Part shown: in pieces, positions 25,524 to 34,551 of the stretch
Position numbering within the stretch: the first letter of the stretch is position 1
How the letters are laid out: every line of letters begins with the position of its first letter
From: Crenothrix sp043729335
Lineage (GTDB): Bacteria; Pseudomonadota; Gammaproteobacteria; Methylococcales; Methylomonadaceae
Length of the DNA: 64,000 bases
Reading direction: 5' to 3'
Assembly: GCF_043729335.1 (NCBI RefSeq)
Contig: NZ_JAYTLQ010000057.1
Location: forward strand, 124,001-188,000
Notes under the pieces: generated by a model
What the model saw: only the letters and a program-made list of their open reading frames with translations
Told to the model about the DNA's origin: nothing
The model's database searches: none
Position numbers and translations under genes: made by a program

Positions 25524-26612
25524 TTAAACCTCTTGGATTAAAGCAGCGGCTTGATAAGGCAAGTCGCTAAGGATGTCTATGGGAATGGATTTAGCTTGTG
25601 CGAGCCAGCGTAAATGCTGTGTAGCGTTGTTATCTGATTCACGCAGCAGCAGCAGTTTAGCTTTGCGTCGTAGCAAAACCCGTGTGGCTTCGCCGATGCC
25701 GGGTTTAATATAATTGTGATGGCTCACGTTGTAACGCTGCGTTATCTGCTTTAAAAATTGCTCCGAAATAGTTTGTCGTGATTGCTTGTCTAACTCGCTA
25801 TCGTACGGTTTAACCGGATCAGTCGATAGCTTGTTAATCACCGTTAATAAAGTGTTTATAAAATACTGCGATAAATCCTGCGGCTTATAGCCTTGATAAT
25901 AAACACAGCCGTGAAAATCTGTGGAGGCTAGATTCTTTTTATCAATGACAGTACGGCTAATTAAGCCAGATACCGTCGCGTTTAAAATACAAGACGGGAT
26001 CAAATAATCGTCTGCAGAAGCTGCCACCGCTGCGCTACCGGATAAATCAGTTAAAACATACAATTCAGCCGGAACAAAAATACCCGTCTCTGCCGCAAAG
26101 GTTCGCAAGCTTTCTGCCAATTGCCGGGCAATCACGCCTTTTCCCGTCCAGCCATCCACAAAGACCAATGAGCCAGGGTGATGATTTTGCACCAGGTAAC
26201 GCAAGGCATTTTTATCCAGCCCCACATCCCGTAAGATGGAAATTGAATAATGCGGTGCTTCAATAGTGTAATAGCGCGCCAGGATATGCTTGAGCAGCAC
26301 ACCAATAGGCGTTCCGGCGCGGGCTAATGACACCAGGGTAATACCTTGTGTTCGGGTCGCCACAATCTGTTTCGTAAGGCGCAGTAAATCCTCTGCCATA
26401 CGTTGCTGATTTAATGCCATAGCCTGATGAAACAATTGTAAGTATTCTGGCGACGGCAGTGATTCATGGGTAAGGAGTTCTGAATAATGCTGGGCTCCAG
26501 ACTGGATCAGTGCTTCTTTAACGTGGACAGGTGTGTCTTGCATTTTCAGTGGTTTAAGCAAAAAACGCACATCGTTGGCAGGGTAGCTACCGCTGAAAAA
26601 GGTTATCAACAT
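25524..26612 (-). CDS. PRTase_2-TRSP protein (StiP family), Ter-associated
   Basis: The 362-residue protein has a phosphoribosyltransferase-like core (SLARAGTPIGVLLKH near residue 100, then VFVDGWTGKGVIARQL near 151). A C-terminal TRSP-type domain follows (YIKPGIGEATRVLLRRKAKLLLL near residues 298-320). Databases also call such proteins 'cysteine protease StiP family'; the PRPP-site-like motif favours the phosphoribosyltransferase reading. In Ter clusters this enzyme occurs with a CitE-like lyase, an ATP-grasp protein and a HAD phosphatase. Only the lyase and a TerB protein accompany it here. First gene of the leftward unit. Confidence 0.85.
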   Translation of the reverse strand: MLITFFSGSYPANDVRFLLKPLKMQDTPVHVKEALIQSGAQHYSELLTHESLPSPEYLQLFHQAMALNQQRMAEDLLRLTKQIVATRTQGITLVSLARAGTPIGVLLKHILARYYTIEAPHYSISILRDVGLDKNALRYLVQNHHPGSLVFVDGWTGKGVIARQLAESLRTFAAETGIFVPAELYVLTDLSGSAAVAASADDYLIPSCILNATVSGLISRTVIDKKNLASTDFHGCVYYQGYKPQDLSQYFINTLLTVINKLSTDPVKPYDSELDKQSRQTISEQFLKQITQRYNVSHHNYIKPGIGEATRVLLRRKAKLLLLRESDNNATQHLRWLAQAKSIPIDILSDLPYQAAALIQEV

Positions 26613-26982
26613 AATGGATTATATAAGCGGGAGTATTTCAATTGTGTGACATTCCAATTAATTATTGCTAATACGCTGTGGATTTTTGTCAAAAAATAGG
26701 CAATGTTGCATTGCGGTATTTTCTTTCCATGACGAATCAATTCATGCGTGTTGGCTAAAGCACTACGTTAGCATGACCCTCTAAAATTAAATAGATTTAA
26801 CAGAAAATATTTACGATTTTTGCACCTATTGGCTCACACGTGTCCTGTGGTTACAATGCGAATAAATTCATACCCACACAACACACAATATTTATGTAAA
26901 ATTAAATACACAAGCCAAATTCATGAACAATAGGCGATGAATACAGTCCATATGCTGATTAATAATGAATGGAGATACGCGA
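26613..26982. other. Gene-free divergent region
   Basis: This 370-bp AT-rich gap lies between the Ter-like unit (leftward) and the pirin gene (rightward). I see no ORF, strong hairpin or RNA. It presumably holds both promoters. Confidence 0.4.
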
Positions 26983-27873
26983 ATGACAACAAGCAATACA
27001 CAAAAATCCGTTAAGAAACTTAGCGGTATTCAACGTAGCACAGTTAGTCATTGGGTCGGCAGTGGATTTCCGGTGCGAACGCTGTTTTCATACCCGGATC
27101 TGGGAGCGATACTTACGCCGTTTTTGCTGCTGGATTATGCAGGCCCGATCAAATTTCCGCCCACAACAGCGCGCCTTGGTGTGGGTGAACATCCTCATCG
27201 GGGGTTTGAAACAGTGACTATTGTTTACGAAGGGGAAGTGGAGCATCGTGATTCTTCCGGTGGGGGTGGGCACATTGGTCCTGGCGATGTGCAATGGATG
27301 ACTGCTGCATCTGGAATAGTTCATGAAGAATTTCATGGTCGCGATTTCGCGCGGCGCGGTGGCGCCTTCGAGATGGTTCAACTTTGGGTGAATCTACCCA
27401 GCAAATACAAGATGGCAGCGCCACATTACCAAGGTATTTTAAGCAGTGAGATTCCCGTAGTGACACTGCCTAACAATCAGGGAACAGTAAGAGTTATTGC
27501 TGGTGAATTTGACGGCGTTAAAGGCCCTGCCAAGACCTACACTCCTGTTCATGTTTGGGATGTTCGGTTGGCGAGCGACCAACTTATCGATCTTGCAATC
27601 CCTGACGGTTACACAACCGCAGTTGTGGTGCTTAAAGGCGTTGTGCGTATTAATGGCTCTGAGCCAATTGAAACTGCGCAACTGGGATTATTTGAGCGCG
27701 AGGGAGATAGCATTCGCATTGATTGCACAGACAATGCCACACTACTATTGCTGAGTGGTGAGCCGATTGATGAGCCCATTGCAGGCAGTGGGCCGTTCGT
27801 TATGAACACCACCCAAGAGATTCGCCAGGCAATAGCGGATTATCAAAATGGTAAGATGGGGCGGTTGTCATGA
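26983..27873 (+). CDS. Pirin family protein
   Basis: This 296-residue bicupin has the metal-site motifs of pirins: GVGEHPHRGFETVTIV near residue 55 and ASGIVHEEFH near 99, followed by FEMVQLWVNLP. Family members include quercetinases and redox-sensing regulators; the specific activity here is unknown. The start at 26983 was preferred over 26965 because GGAGA lies seven bases before it. Downstream is a long non-coding stretch, so it appears to be a single-gene unit. Confidence 0.92.
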   Translation: MTTSNTQKSVKKLSGIQRSTVSHWVGSGFPVRTLFSYPDLGAILTPFLLLDYAGPIKFPPTTARLGVGEHPHRGFETVTIVYEGEVEHRDSSGGGGHIGPGDVQWMTAASGIVHEEFHGRDFARRGGAFEMVQLWVNLPSKYKMAAPHYQGILSSEIPVVTLPNNQGTVRVIAGEFDGVKGPAKTYTPVHVWDVRLASDQLIDLAIPDGYTTAVVVLKGVVRINGSEPIETAQLGLFEREGDSIRIDCTDNATLLLLSGEPIDEPIAGSGPFVMNTTQEIRQAIADYQNGKMGRLS

Positions 27874-28525
27874 GTTTTGCGACAATTTGCGAAACTACAT
27901 AATGTACGTAAATGTTCCTTTGGTAAGTATGCCCTCTATAACCAAGTAACTTGATGTTTCAAATTGTAAACCTCAGTGGCTATATAATGCCGCAGAGTAA
28001 AAGCATGTGGTAATTATTTTATCAGTGGAATAAAAACCTAGGTTTTTACTCCATCGAATATAACTAATAGAGACTGAAAACACTGTATGTAATAATTGTT
28101 ACTTATTAAGAGCCTAGAATAAAATTATATGGGTTAGCCCAATAGTACGGTAATATTATCTCAAGGCCATGGCAGGGCTACTTTTTTCCAATTAAATGGT
28201 TTTAAAATTCGTTAAAATACATCACAAAATCGGTGCATTAACTGAAATTATTGATGACTAATTTTAAATTTGTGCTCTCGAGTTATAGGCAACTGATTTA
28301 AACTGTTTGAGTAAGCACTCGGCGGGCTTTATATTTTTGCTGTTGAAACATAAGATTCTGAGGTATTTCGGGTGTAACCGTTCAGTCCCCCTTTTTCAGA
28401 GAGGGAGGTGAGCGCATACTTTCGGGTTACAAGGGCAAAGGCTTGAATAAGCTTTTTAATAACATTATTTTTGGATAACAGCATCGTTATCCGGTGTGTA
28501 TTTGCAGACAAGGCAGTGTGAGTGT
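27874..28525. other. Gene-free region before the flippase gene
   Basis: About 650 AT-rich bases without a credible ORF. It holds the diverged MITE-like copy at about 27993-28087, an imperfect repeat with inverted GTAACC / GGGTTAC ends at about 28373-28431, and a hairpin GGATAACAGCATCGTTATCC at 28473-28492, 33 bases before the flippase start. The promoter of the polysaccharide block must lie here, but I could not pick it out. Confidence 0.45.
27993..28087 (-). repeat. MITE-like element, diverged copy
   Basis: Read on the minus strand, this matches the element at 62250-62357. It has TACAGTGTTTTCAGT at the end (against TACAGCGTTTTCAGT), then GTTATATTCGATGGAGT, then the central palindrome around AAACCTAGGTTT. 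The palindrome at 28027-28052 pairs 12 of 13 bases. The other terminal repeat is degraded, so the left boundary is approximate. Confidence 0.65.
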
Positions 28526-30085
28526 ATGGCAGGGAAAGACGATATTAACAAACAAAGTGTTAGTGCGGTTAAGTGGAGTGCCTTAGGGAGTATTGCGCAA
28601 TACGGCTTATCATTGGGTGCGCAAATTATTTTGGCGCGGCTTTTGGGACCCGAAAACTATGGCTTGTTTGCGATGGGCATCATCGTTCTTGCCTTCAGTA
28701 GTTTTTTGTCTAATTTTGGTTTTGCCTGGGGACTTATTCAAATCCAGGATTTGACGACTTACGATATTCGTTTTGCTTTTACCTGGCAGTTAATTTCAGG
28801 TGGGCTGGTTGCGGCTATGCTGTATACGTTTGCGCCAGAAGTGGCGGGCTATTTTAATGAGCCGCGTGTTGATCCTATTGTGCGCTGGTTAAGTTTGGCA
28901 TGTCTTATCAGTGCCATCACCGCTCCCGCCAGCAATTTACTCAGACGTAATCTGGATTTTCGCTGGATCAATATTATTCAGGTTATAAGCTATTCAATTG
29001 CTTACCTTGTTATTGGAATTCCCCTTGCTTACTATGGGGCCGGAGTTTGGTCGCTTGTGGCTGCCTGGATTGCGCAGGCAGCGTTAACCCTTATCCTGAC
29101 CTTTATTCGTCACCCACATTCGATTAAACCACTTTTTTGGTACGATGGTGCTAAGGCTATGTCAGGCGTGGGTTTTACTGTTTTTGTAACTAATTTGTGT
29201 AATTGGGGATTGGATAATCTAGACCGCATTCTCTTGGGACGATTTTTGGATTCCAATGCGGTTGGACTTTACAGTGTGGGCTATAATTTAGCCACTACCC
29301 CCAATAAATTGCTGATAGGCGCATTGCAGCCGGCTTTTTTAACCGCTGGTGCTAAATTTCAATCAGAGCCAGAACGGTTGCGTCGCGCTTATTTGCCGGT
29401 GCTTGCCTCGGTTTGGGTATTAATTACCCCGTTGTTTGCCATGTTTGCTATTGTCGCTGATGATTTAGTGGGATTTTTGTATGGCGAGGCCTGGCAATCA
29501 ACTGCGCTTGTCTTGGCTATTTTGGCATTATCTATGCCCGTTTATATTATATGGGCAATGTCGACACCTATTTTATGGAATACGCAACGTAAACACCTGG
29601 AAAGCTTATTGCAGTTACCCATTTTGGTGCTTTCTGGCTGGGCTTTATACGTTTTTGCCCACCAAGGTGTGGTTGTTGTCGCCTTAATCGCAGCGGCTAG
29701 TTTAGGTGCTAGATCTGTGTTAATTACTACTGCGGCCTGTTGGCGCTTAAAAATTAAGTTACGACATTTATTGCCCTTTTTTGCTCGTGGCTGGGCTATG
29801 ACACTTTTAGTGGCCTACGGAACTTTTGCGGGTGTGGAGCTGGGTGAAATTGCCGGCCGCTGTTTTGGTGCGCAATTGACCCATCTAGGAGGAGGAATGG
29901 CTCATGTTAAGCTTGATCTTATTGTGCGCGCCTCTTTGCATTTGTTGCCGCTTATGGGCGGCGTTTTTTTTGGAATCGGTATGCTGGTATTGGTTGTATG
30001 GGTGTTTCCACACTTGTTGGGTAATCAGGTACTGGGTATGTTGGCGCGTTTTAGTCCACGATTTACACCGAAATTGCAGGGTTAA
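28526..30085 (+). CDS. Polysaccharide flippase (Wzx/MOP superfamily)
   Basis: A 519-residue membrane protein with about 12-14 hydrophobic segments. The N-terminal SAVKWSALGSIAQYGLSLGAQIILARLLGPENYGLFAMG is typical of polysaccharide-transport Wzx-type flippases, and the middle LDRILLGRFLDSNAVGLYSVGYNLA is the second conserved half-repeat. It would move lipid-linked repeat units across the inner membrane. The ATG at 28526 (MAGKDD) was preferred over one ten codons upstream; neither has a strong Shine-Dalgarno site. First of a block with a polymerase, a GT2 enzyme and a GH9 enzyme. Confidence 0.9.
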   Translation: MAGKDDINKQSVSAVKWSALGSIAQYGLSLGAQIILARLLGPENYGLFAMGIIVLAFSSFLSNFGFAWGLIQIQDLTTYDIRFAFTWQLISGGLVAAMLYTFAPEVAGYFNEPRVDPIVRWLSLACLISAITAPASNLLRRNLDFRWINIIQVISYSIAYLVIGIPLAYYGAGVWSLVAAWIAQAALTLILTFIRHPHSIKPLFWYDGAKAMSGVGFTVFVTNLCNWGLDNLDRILLGRFLDSNAVGLYSVGYNLATTPNKLLIGALQPAFLTAGAKFQSEPERLRRAYLPVLASVWVLITPLFAMFAIVADDLVGFLYGEAWQSTALVLAILALSMPVYIIWAMSTPILWNTQRKHLESLLQLPILVLSGWALYVFAHQGVVVVALIAAASLGARSVLITTAACWRLKIKLRHLLPFFARGWAMTLLVAYGTFAGVELGEIAGRCFGAQLTHLGGGMAHVKLDLIVRASLHLLPLMGGVFFGIGMLVLVVWVFPHLLGNQVLGMLARFSPRFTPKLQG

Positions 30086-30109
30086 TAACGTGATATTGAG
30101 GGCAGGAAA

Positions 30110-31549
30110 ATGACTGGCATTGTCTTTGGACTGATAGTTTTTATGGTTGCTTTGGTGGCAGTTATTGGTTTTGGTGCTGTTTTACATTGGAGACAGCATT
30201 CCACAACGAGTTTGCTCCCGTATATTTTTTATCTCGCTATTAATAATATGGCGTGGCAGGTAGCGATATCAGGGCGAAATTTATTTGCTTCAACTTTATC
30301 TGATTCTGCCGACCTGATAGAGCCCGTTTTAGACATGCCTCCCGCTGTACTATGGGCATCGCGATTAACGTCATTATTTATTGTCGTGGTTGCAGTGGAG
30401 CGTATTGTTAACCGGCTTTTACACTATGGACAGGGGATAAAAATACCGACAGGACTGTTTGTTGCTTTTGTGTTCTATTTTATGTCTTCGGTACTTTTTA
30501 GCGCATTTTTAGGGACTCATCCATCGCTGTCGCACGAATATTTTTATTTATTTTTGGGTGGTATTGCCGCCTTACTGTTCACAGAGGCCGATGCGGATAA
30601 TGCCATTTGCAGTGCGCGTAATGCAATTTTTATGCTTCTGCTTGCCAGTGCAATGTTTGTGGTTATCAAGCCGGAACTGGTCATGCGCAATGATTACATG
30701 GATGGCTTAATCCCTGGGTTAACTATTCGTTATGTAGGCTTAACCGCCCACTCTAACGTGCTTGGGCCCTTGACTGTCGTTTTTTTATTATGCTTATGGA
30801 GTAGGCCTTATTCCAGAGGGTGGCTTAATGGTTTGGCGTGGTTTATTGGCGCTGCCACGCTGATATGCGCGCAATCTAAAACCAGTTGGCTTACCTTTAT
30901 ATTATGTCTATCTTGCCTTGCTTATTTTCGGTATGCCGCATTTTTAAAAGGGTATTTTTTCGATTTTAAACGGCCGGTTTTCTTGGCGGCTTTTTTGTCC
31001 GTGGGAATGGTTGTGGTAACGATGTTTGCCATGACGCTTATGTTTGGTTCAGCAGGCAATCCTTTGAGTACATTTTTTATGAGCCGAGCGGGCGCAGATT
31101 TAATGACCTTGACAGGCAGGGACGAAATTTGGGCGATTGCTGTGCGGGAGTGGCGTTACAATCCGTTATTTGGTTATGGTTTATCGATTTGGAATGAAGC
31201 TCATCGTTCAAAAATAGGAATGCCCAATGCAGTCACTGCACATAACCAGTTTTATCAAACATTATCTAGCGCAGGAATTGTGGGGGTGGTGGGATTATGT
31301 TTCTATGTCTTGACATTGTTTTGGTTTGCACTCAAAACAGCCAAGGCTAGCCAAGGTTTAACGTTGGCCTTTTTTATCATGGTGATGATGCGCTCAGTAA
31401 GCGAAGTAACATTATCTATGATAGGTTATTATGGGCCTGAGGAGCTTACGCACGTCCTTATCTTGATGGTGATTACTTCTCATTGGATAGCGCATCGTGC
31501 GCCTGTTGCTAATTCTCAAGCGACCCCAAAATTTATATTAGCAAGGTAG
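30110..31549 (+). CDS. O-antigen ligase/polymerase-type protein (Wzy-like)
   Basis: This 479-residue protein has about 11 hydrophobic segments. A large loop carries LMTLTGRDEIWAIAVREW and then TAHNQFYQTLSSAGIVGVVGL, the signature of the Wzy_C / O-antigen ligase superfamily, where the Arg and His residues are functionally important. It most likely polymerises repeat units delivered by the upstream flippase. GGGCAGGA precedes the ATG. The gene lies 24 nt after the flippase gene and five nt before the GT2 gene. Confidence 0.88.
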   Translation: MTGIVFGLIVFMVALVAVIGFGAVLHWRQHSTTSLLPYIFYLAINNMAWQVAISGRNLFASTLSDSADLIEPVLDMPPAVLWASRLTSLFIVVVAVERIVNRLLHYGQGIKIPTGLFVAFVFYFMSSVLFSAFLGTHPSLSHEYFYLFLGGIAALLFTEADADNAICSARNAIFMLLLASAMFVVIKPELVMRNDYMDGLIPGLTIRYVGLTAHSNVLGPLTVVFLLCLWSRPYSRGWLNGLAWFIGAATLICAQSKTSWLTFILCLSCLAYFRYAAFLKGYFFDFKRPVFLAAFLSVGMVVVTMFAMTLMFGSAGNPLSTFFMSRAGADLMTLTGRDEIWAIAVREWRYNPLFGYGLSIWNEAHRSKIGMPNAVTAHNQFYQTLSSAGIVGVVGLCFYVLTLFWFALKTAKASQGLTLAFFIMVMMRSVSEVTLSMIGYYGPEELTHVLILMVITSHWIAHRAPVANSQATPKFILAR

Positions 31550-31554
31550 TCTTT

Positions 31555-32493
31555 ATGTTATGTTCAATTATTATCCCGCTGTATAACAAGGCAAGTTTTA
31601 TAGAAGAAGCGTTGCAATCGATCTTTAATCAAACTTATCAAAATTTTGAAGTAATCATTATTGACGATGGTTCTACTGATGATGGTGTTGTCCGAGTTCG
31701 TGCAATTAAAGACAGTCGAGTGGCTTTGGTACAGCAATCCAATGCTGGCGTGTCCTGTGCCAGAAATAAAGGGATTGAACTGGCCCAGGGTGATTTGGTG
31801 TGCTTTTTGGATGCCGATGATTGGTATCAGCCACAGTATCTTGACACTATTATTAAGATGGCGAAATGTTATCCGGAGCTGTTATTTTTTGCCACTTCTT
31901 ATAAGCGCGTTAAAGTAACTGAGGGAACTGAAAAATATTGGGAAGTTGCAGATCAATGTGATATTGAAATTATTAATGATCTTTTTCATCAGTGTCGACT
32001 GGGTAGCACATTGTTCATTATCGATTCATTTGCTGTACGACGATCATCTTTATTGCATTTTCAGCCTTATTTCCCACCAGGCGAACAAATGGCTGAGGAT
32101 CAGGATCTCTATTTTAGATTATGTGAAAAATCAGCTTTCGCTTATTGTTCATTGCCGCTTGCGGGTTACAGAATAGGTATCAACGATAGCTTATGTGCAA
32201 CTTACGAAGGTAGTTGCCTGTTTCCTGCCTATTTGCGTGTGGAGCAGCGGGCTCTTAATCGAGAGATGCCTGATAGGTTGAGAAGCTCCGCATTAAGAAT
32301 GGTGGCTGAAGCAAGAATTTCCCTCGCCCGTAATTCATTGATGACTGGGCAGCGCTATCAAGGCGTTAAAGAATTGTTGGGTGTCTGGCGGGGGATGGTT
32401 TCACGTCGCTGGTGGGTTACTCTCGCAATGTGCGTTTTTGCAACACCCAAAACAGTTCAGCGCTGGGAGCATTGGCGAAATCAAAAAGCGTGA
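31555..32493 (+). CDS. Glycosyltransferase family 2
   Basis: The 312-residue protein has a GT-A fold. CSIIIPLYNKASFIEEALQS starts it, IIIDDGSTDDG binds the nucleotide, SNAGVSCARNKGIELAQGD follows, and FLDADDWY carries the DxD metal motif. The ED motif region is MAEDQDLYFRLCE. It would add one sugar to the lipid-linked intermediate; donor and acceptor are unknown. It starts five bases after the Wzy-like gene. Confidence 0.9.
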   Translation: MLCSIIIPLYNKASFIEEALQSIFNQTYQNFEVIIIDDGSTDDGVVRVRAIKDSRVALVQQSNAGVSCARNKGIELAQGDLVCFLDADDWYQPQYLDTIIKMAKCYPELLFFATSYKRVKVTEGTEKYWEVADQCDIEIINDLFHQCRLGSTLFIIDSFAVRRSSLLHFQPYFPPGEQMAEDQDLYFRLCEKSAFAYCSLPLAGYRIGINDSLCATYEGSCLFPAYLRVEQRALNREMPDRLRSSALRMVAEARISLARNSLMTGQRYQGVKELLGVWRGMVSRRWWVTLAMCVFATPKTVQRWEHWRNQKA

Positions 32494-32648
32494 GATGGCG
32501 GAATTTTTGTAATCAAAAATTAGTTTATTTGAGTTTACGGGCCACCCTAAGATCTAATCTTTACGAATTGATACGATGCTAGCAGTTCCTTTGAGGTACT
32601 GTGTGTGGGGAATTAATAAGCTTTCGTAATTAACCTCAGGTTGCACAA

Positions 32649-34316
32649 ATGAAAAAACGTATGACTCCACAGATTCGACAGCGATTGCTTTGTATTATAC
32701 GCTCCACATTATTTGTTTTTTTGTCAATAACCCAGTTCAAGGCCTCGGCTTCAACATTGCCCGATGTGATACGCACCGGAGGCTCATCCAAACCTCACGA
32801 AGCCAAAGTTGCTGTGTTAGTATCGCAAAGCGAATATGTCGGGCTACCCTTCACGGTAGCTAATGAAGAGGGCGTTACTGTCTTTAATGGAACCCTTAAG
32901 AAAGCCAATATCTTAGAGCCGTGGAATTATGCCGCCATTGCCGATTTTTCGGAATTAAAAGAACCTGGTCGTTATAGAGTACACGTAGAAAATATAACCT
33001 CCAGGCCATGGGATATAGATAAAAATGCAGGTCATGAATTAACCCAAACATTTCTAGAGTTGTTTGTTGCCAATCGGGATGGTTATGAACCTTCCTCCCT
33101 TCATGGCCCAGCTCATTTACATGATGCCAGCATTGAAGGTGGAAAGTATAATAAAACACACTTTGATCTTACTGGGGGCTGGATGGATGCTGGCGATCAA
33201 ATACACTTCACCGAAACTACCGCTTACGCGGCCATCATTTTACAGCTAGCAGCCAAACTTGATCCTATCAATGCCGAGGCTTTGCGTAATGAAGCCGATG
33301 TCGGTATACGCTGGTTGCTGAAAGCACATCCACTTCCGGATTTATTTATTGGCCAGGTAGGTGATATTCGCGATCACGGTATAGGTTTTCGAGATCCTGC
33401 AGAAGATGATCAATCTAAATTGCCTGGTATAGGTTATCGATTGGCTTATCCTGCAAGCTTATCAGGTTTGATGGGTAAAGCCGCTGCCGCGCTTGCCCTT
33501 GCTGCTGAACGCAATACCGGAGAAGAGCGCATACATTTATTAGCGCAAGCTAAGCAATGGTATCAACAAGGCAAAACCAATCAATCTGATCAGCAACTTG
33601 CTGATGACTTTTACAATAACTTAACATGGCACGATGATATGAGCTTTGCCGCGGCCATGCTATGGCGGGTTACTGGAGACGAGCCGTATCAGGAAGATGC
33701 TTACCTATATCTTGACGATATTGACCATACTCTTTCTGTTACTTCAATCGGTGTATTGACCGCCGCTGATCTTTGCGGCACGCTGGGTAATAAATTAACC
33801 AATAATAGTAAAGTGCGCAAACGGGCTTGCGATTTTTTGCGCACTGCGGCGCAAGAGGCTATTGCCACGGCAACTATTGAAAATGCGCCTTGGAATACCC
33901 CGGGTTCTATGATTTGGGGACAGCTAGGATTTAATGGCGCACATGGGGCAATTGTTGCACTCGCTAAACGCGCCAATTTAATCAAAGATGCTTCGGTGGC
34001 TGTGCGTGCACGTGATTGGTTATTAGGACTTAATCCTTGGGGAAATAGCTTTGTTGTGGGATATGGTTCAAATCCACCTACAACGCCACATCATTGGGCG
34101 AGTGTATTCAGTAATGATGCACCTAAAGGCACGGTAGTGGGTGGGCCTGCCTCATCAGCCGAAATGGAAGCCATTAATGTTTCAGCACAAGGAGAATTCG
34201 ATTCTAACAGGGCAATCTACTCTACAAGAATTGAAGATTATATTAGTAGCGAAGGCGGAATTGTTTACAATGCAAATACAATTTTTCTTATTAGCGCGTT
34301 AAATATTTTGGAATAA
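32649..34316 (+). CDS. Secreted glycoside hydrolase family 9, copy 1
   Basis: The 555-residue protein has a signal peptide (about 35 residues, ending KASAS), an N-terminal Ig-like CelD_N domain (about 37-120), and an (alpha/alpha)6-barrel. Visible GH9 sites: GGWMDAGDQIHFTETTAY with catalytic Asp180/Asp183, DWLLGLNPWGNSFVVGYG, PPTTPHHW, and the C-terminal acid Glu535 in SSEGGIVYNAN. The usual PHHR motif reads PHHW. GH9 enzymes cut beta-1,4 glucans, but beside a polysaccharide operon it more likely trims or releases the cell's own polymer. A close paralogue lies at 43889-45553. Confidence 0.9.
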   Translation: MKKRMTPQIRQRLLCIIRSTLFVFLSITQFKASASTLPDVIRTGGSSKPHEAKVAVLVSQSEYVGLPFTVANEEGVTVFNGTLKKANILEPWNYAAIADFSELKEPGRYRVHVENITSRPWDIDKNAGHELTQTFLELFVANRDGYEPSSLHGPAHLHDASIEGGKYNKTHFDLTGGWMDAGDQIHFTETTAYAAIILQLAAKLDPINAEALRNEADVGIRWLLKAHPLPDLFIGQVGDIRDHGIGFRDPAEDDQSKLPGIGYRLAYPASLSGLMGKAAAALALAAERNTGEERIHLLAQAKQWYQQGKTNQSDQQLADDFYNNLTWHDDMSFAAAMLWRVTGDEPYQEDAYLYLDDIDHTLSVTSIGVLTAADLCGTLGNKLTNNSKVRKRACDFLRTAAQEAIATATIENAPWNTPGSMIWGQLGFNGAHGAIVALAKRANLIKDASVAVRARDWLLGLNPWGNSFVVGYGSNPPTTPHHWASVFSNDAPKGTVVGGPASSAEMEAINVSAQGEFDSNRAIYSTRIEDYISSEGGIVYNANTIFLISALNILE

Positions 34317-34551
34317 GCTTTAGGCACTAAGCTATAACAAATAAAAATTAACTGGAACAATTTATAAAATGATTTTTGCACCTCTGTGAATCTAACGGCA
34401 CAGATAAATTGAACAGCCGATATTTAACAGTTAAATCTTGAATGCTAGACATGGCGAATTAGGTGGTTAAATTCTACTTAAGGGTTCCCGGTAACTTTCA
34501 ATACACCACTCCCGGATGGTCTACCATCAGCAAGGTGATGCTCCCTATGCC

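Noticed and set aside
28373..28431. Imperfect inverted repeat GTAACC / GGGTTAC
   Set aside because: Arms are short and the match is weak; noted under the intergenic region rather than as a separate element.
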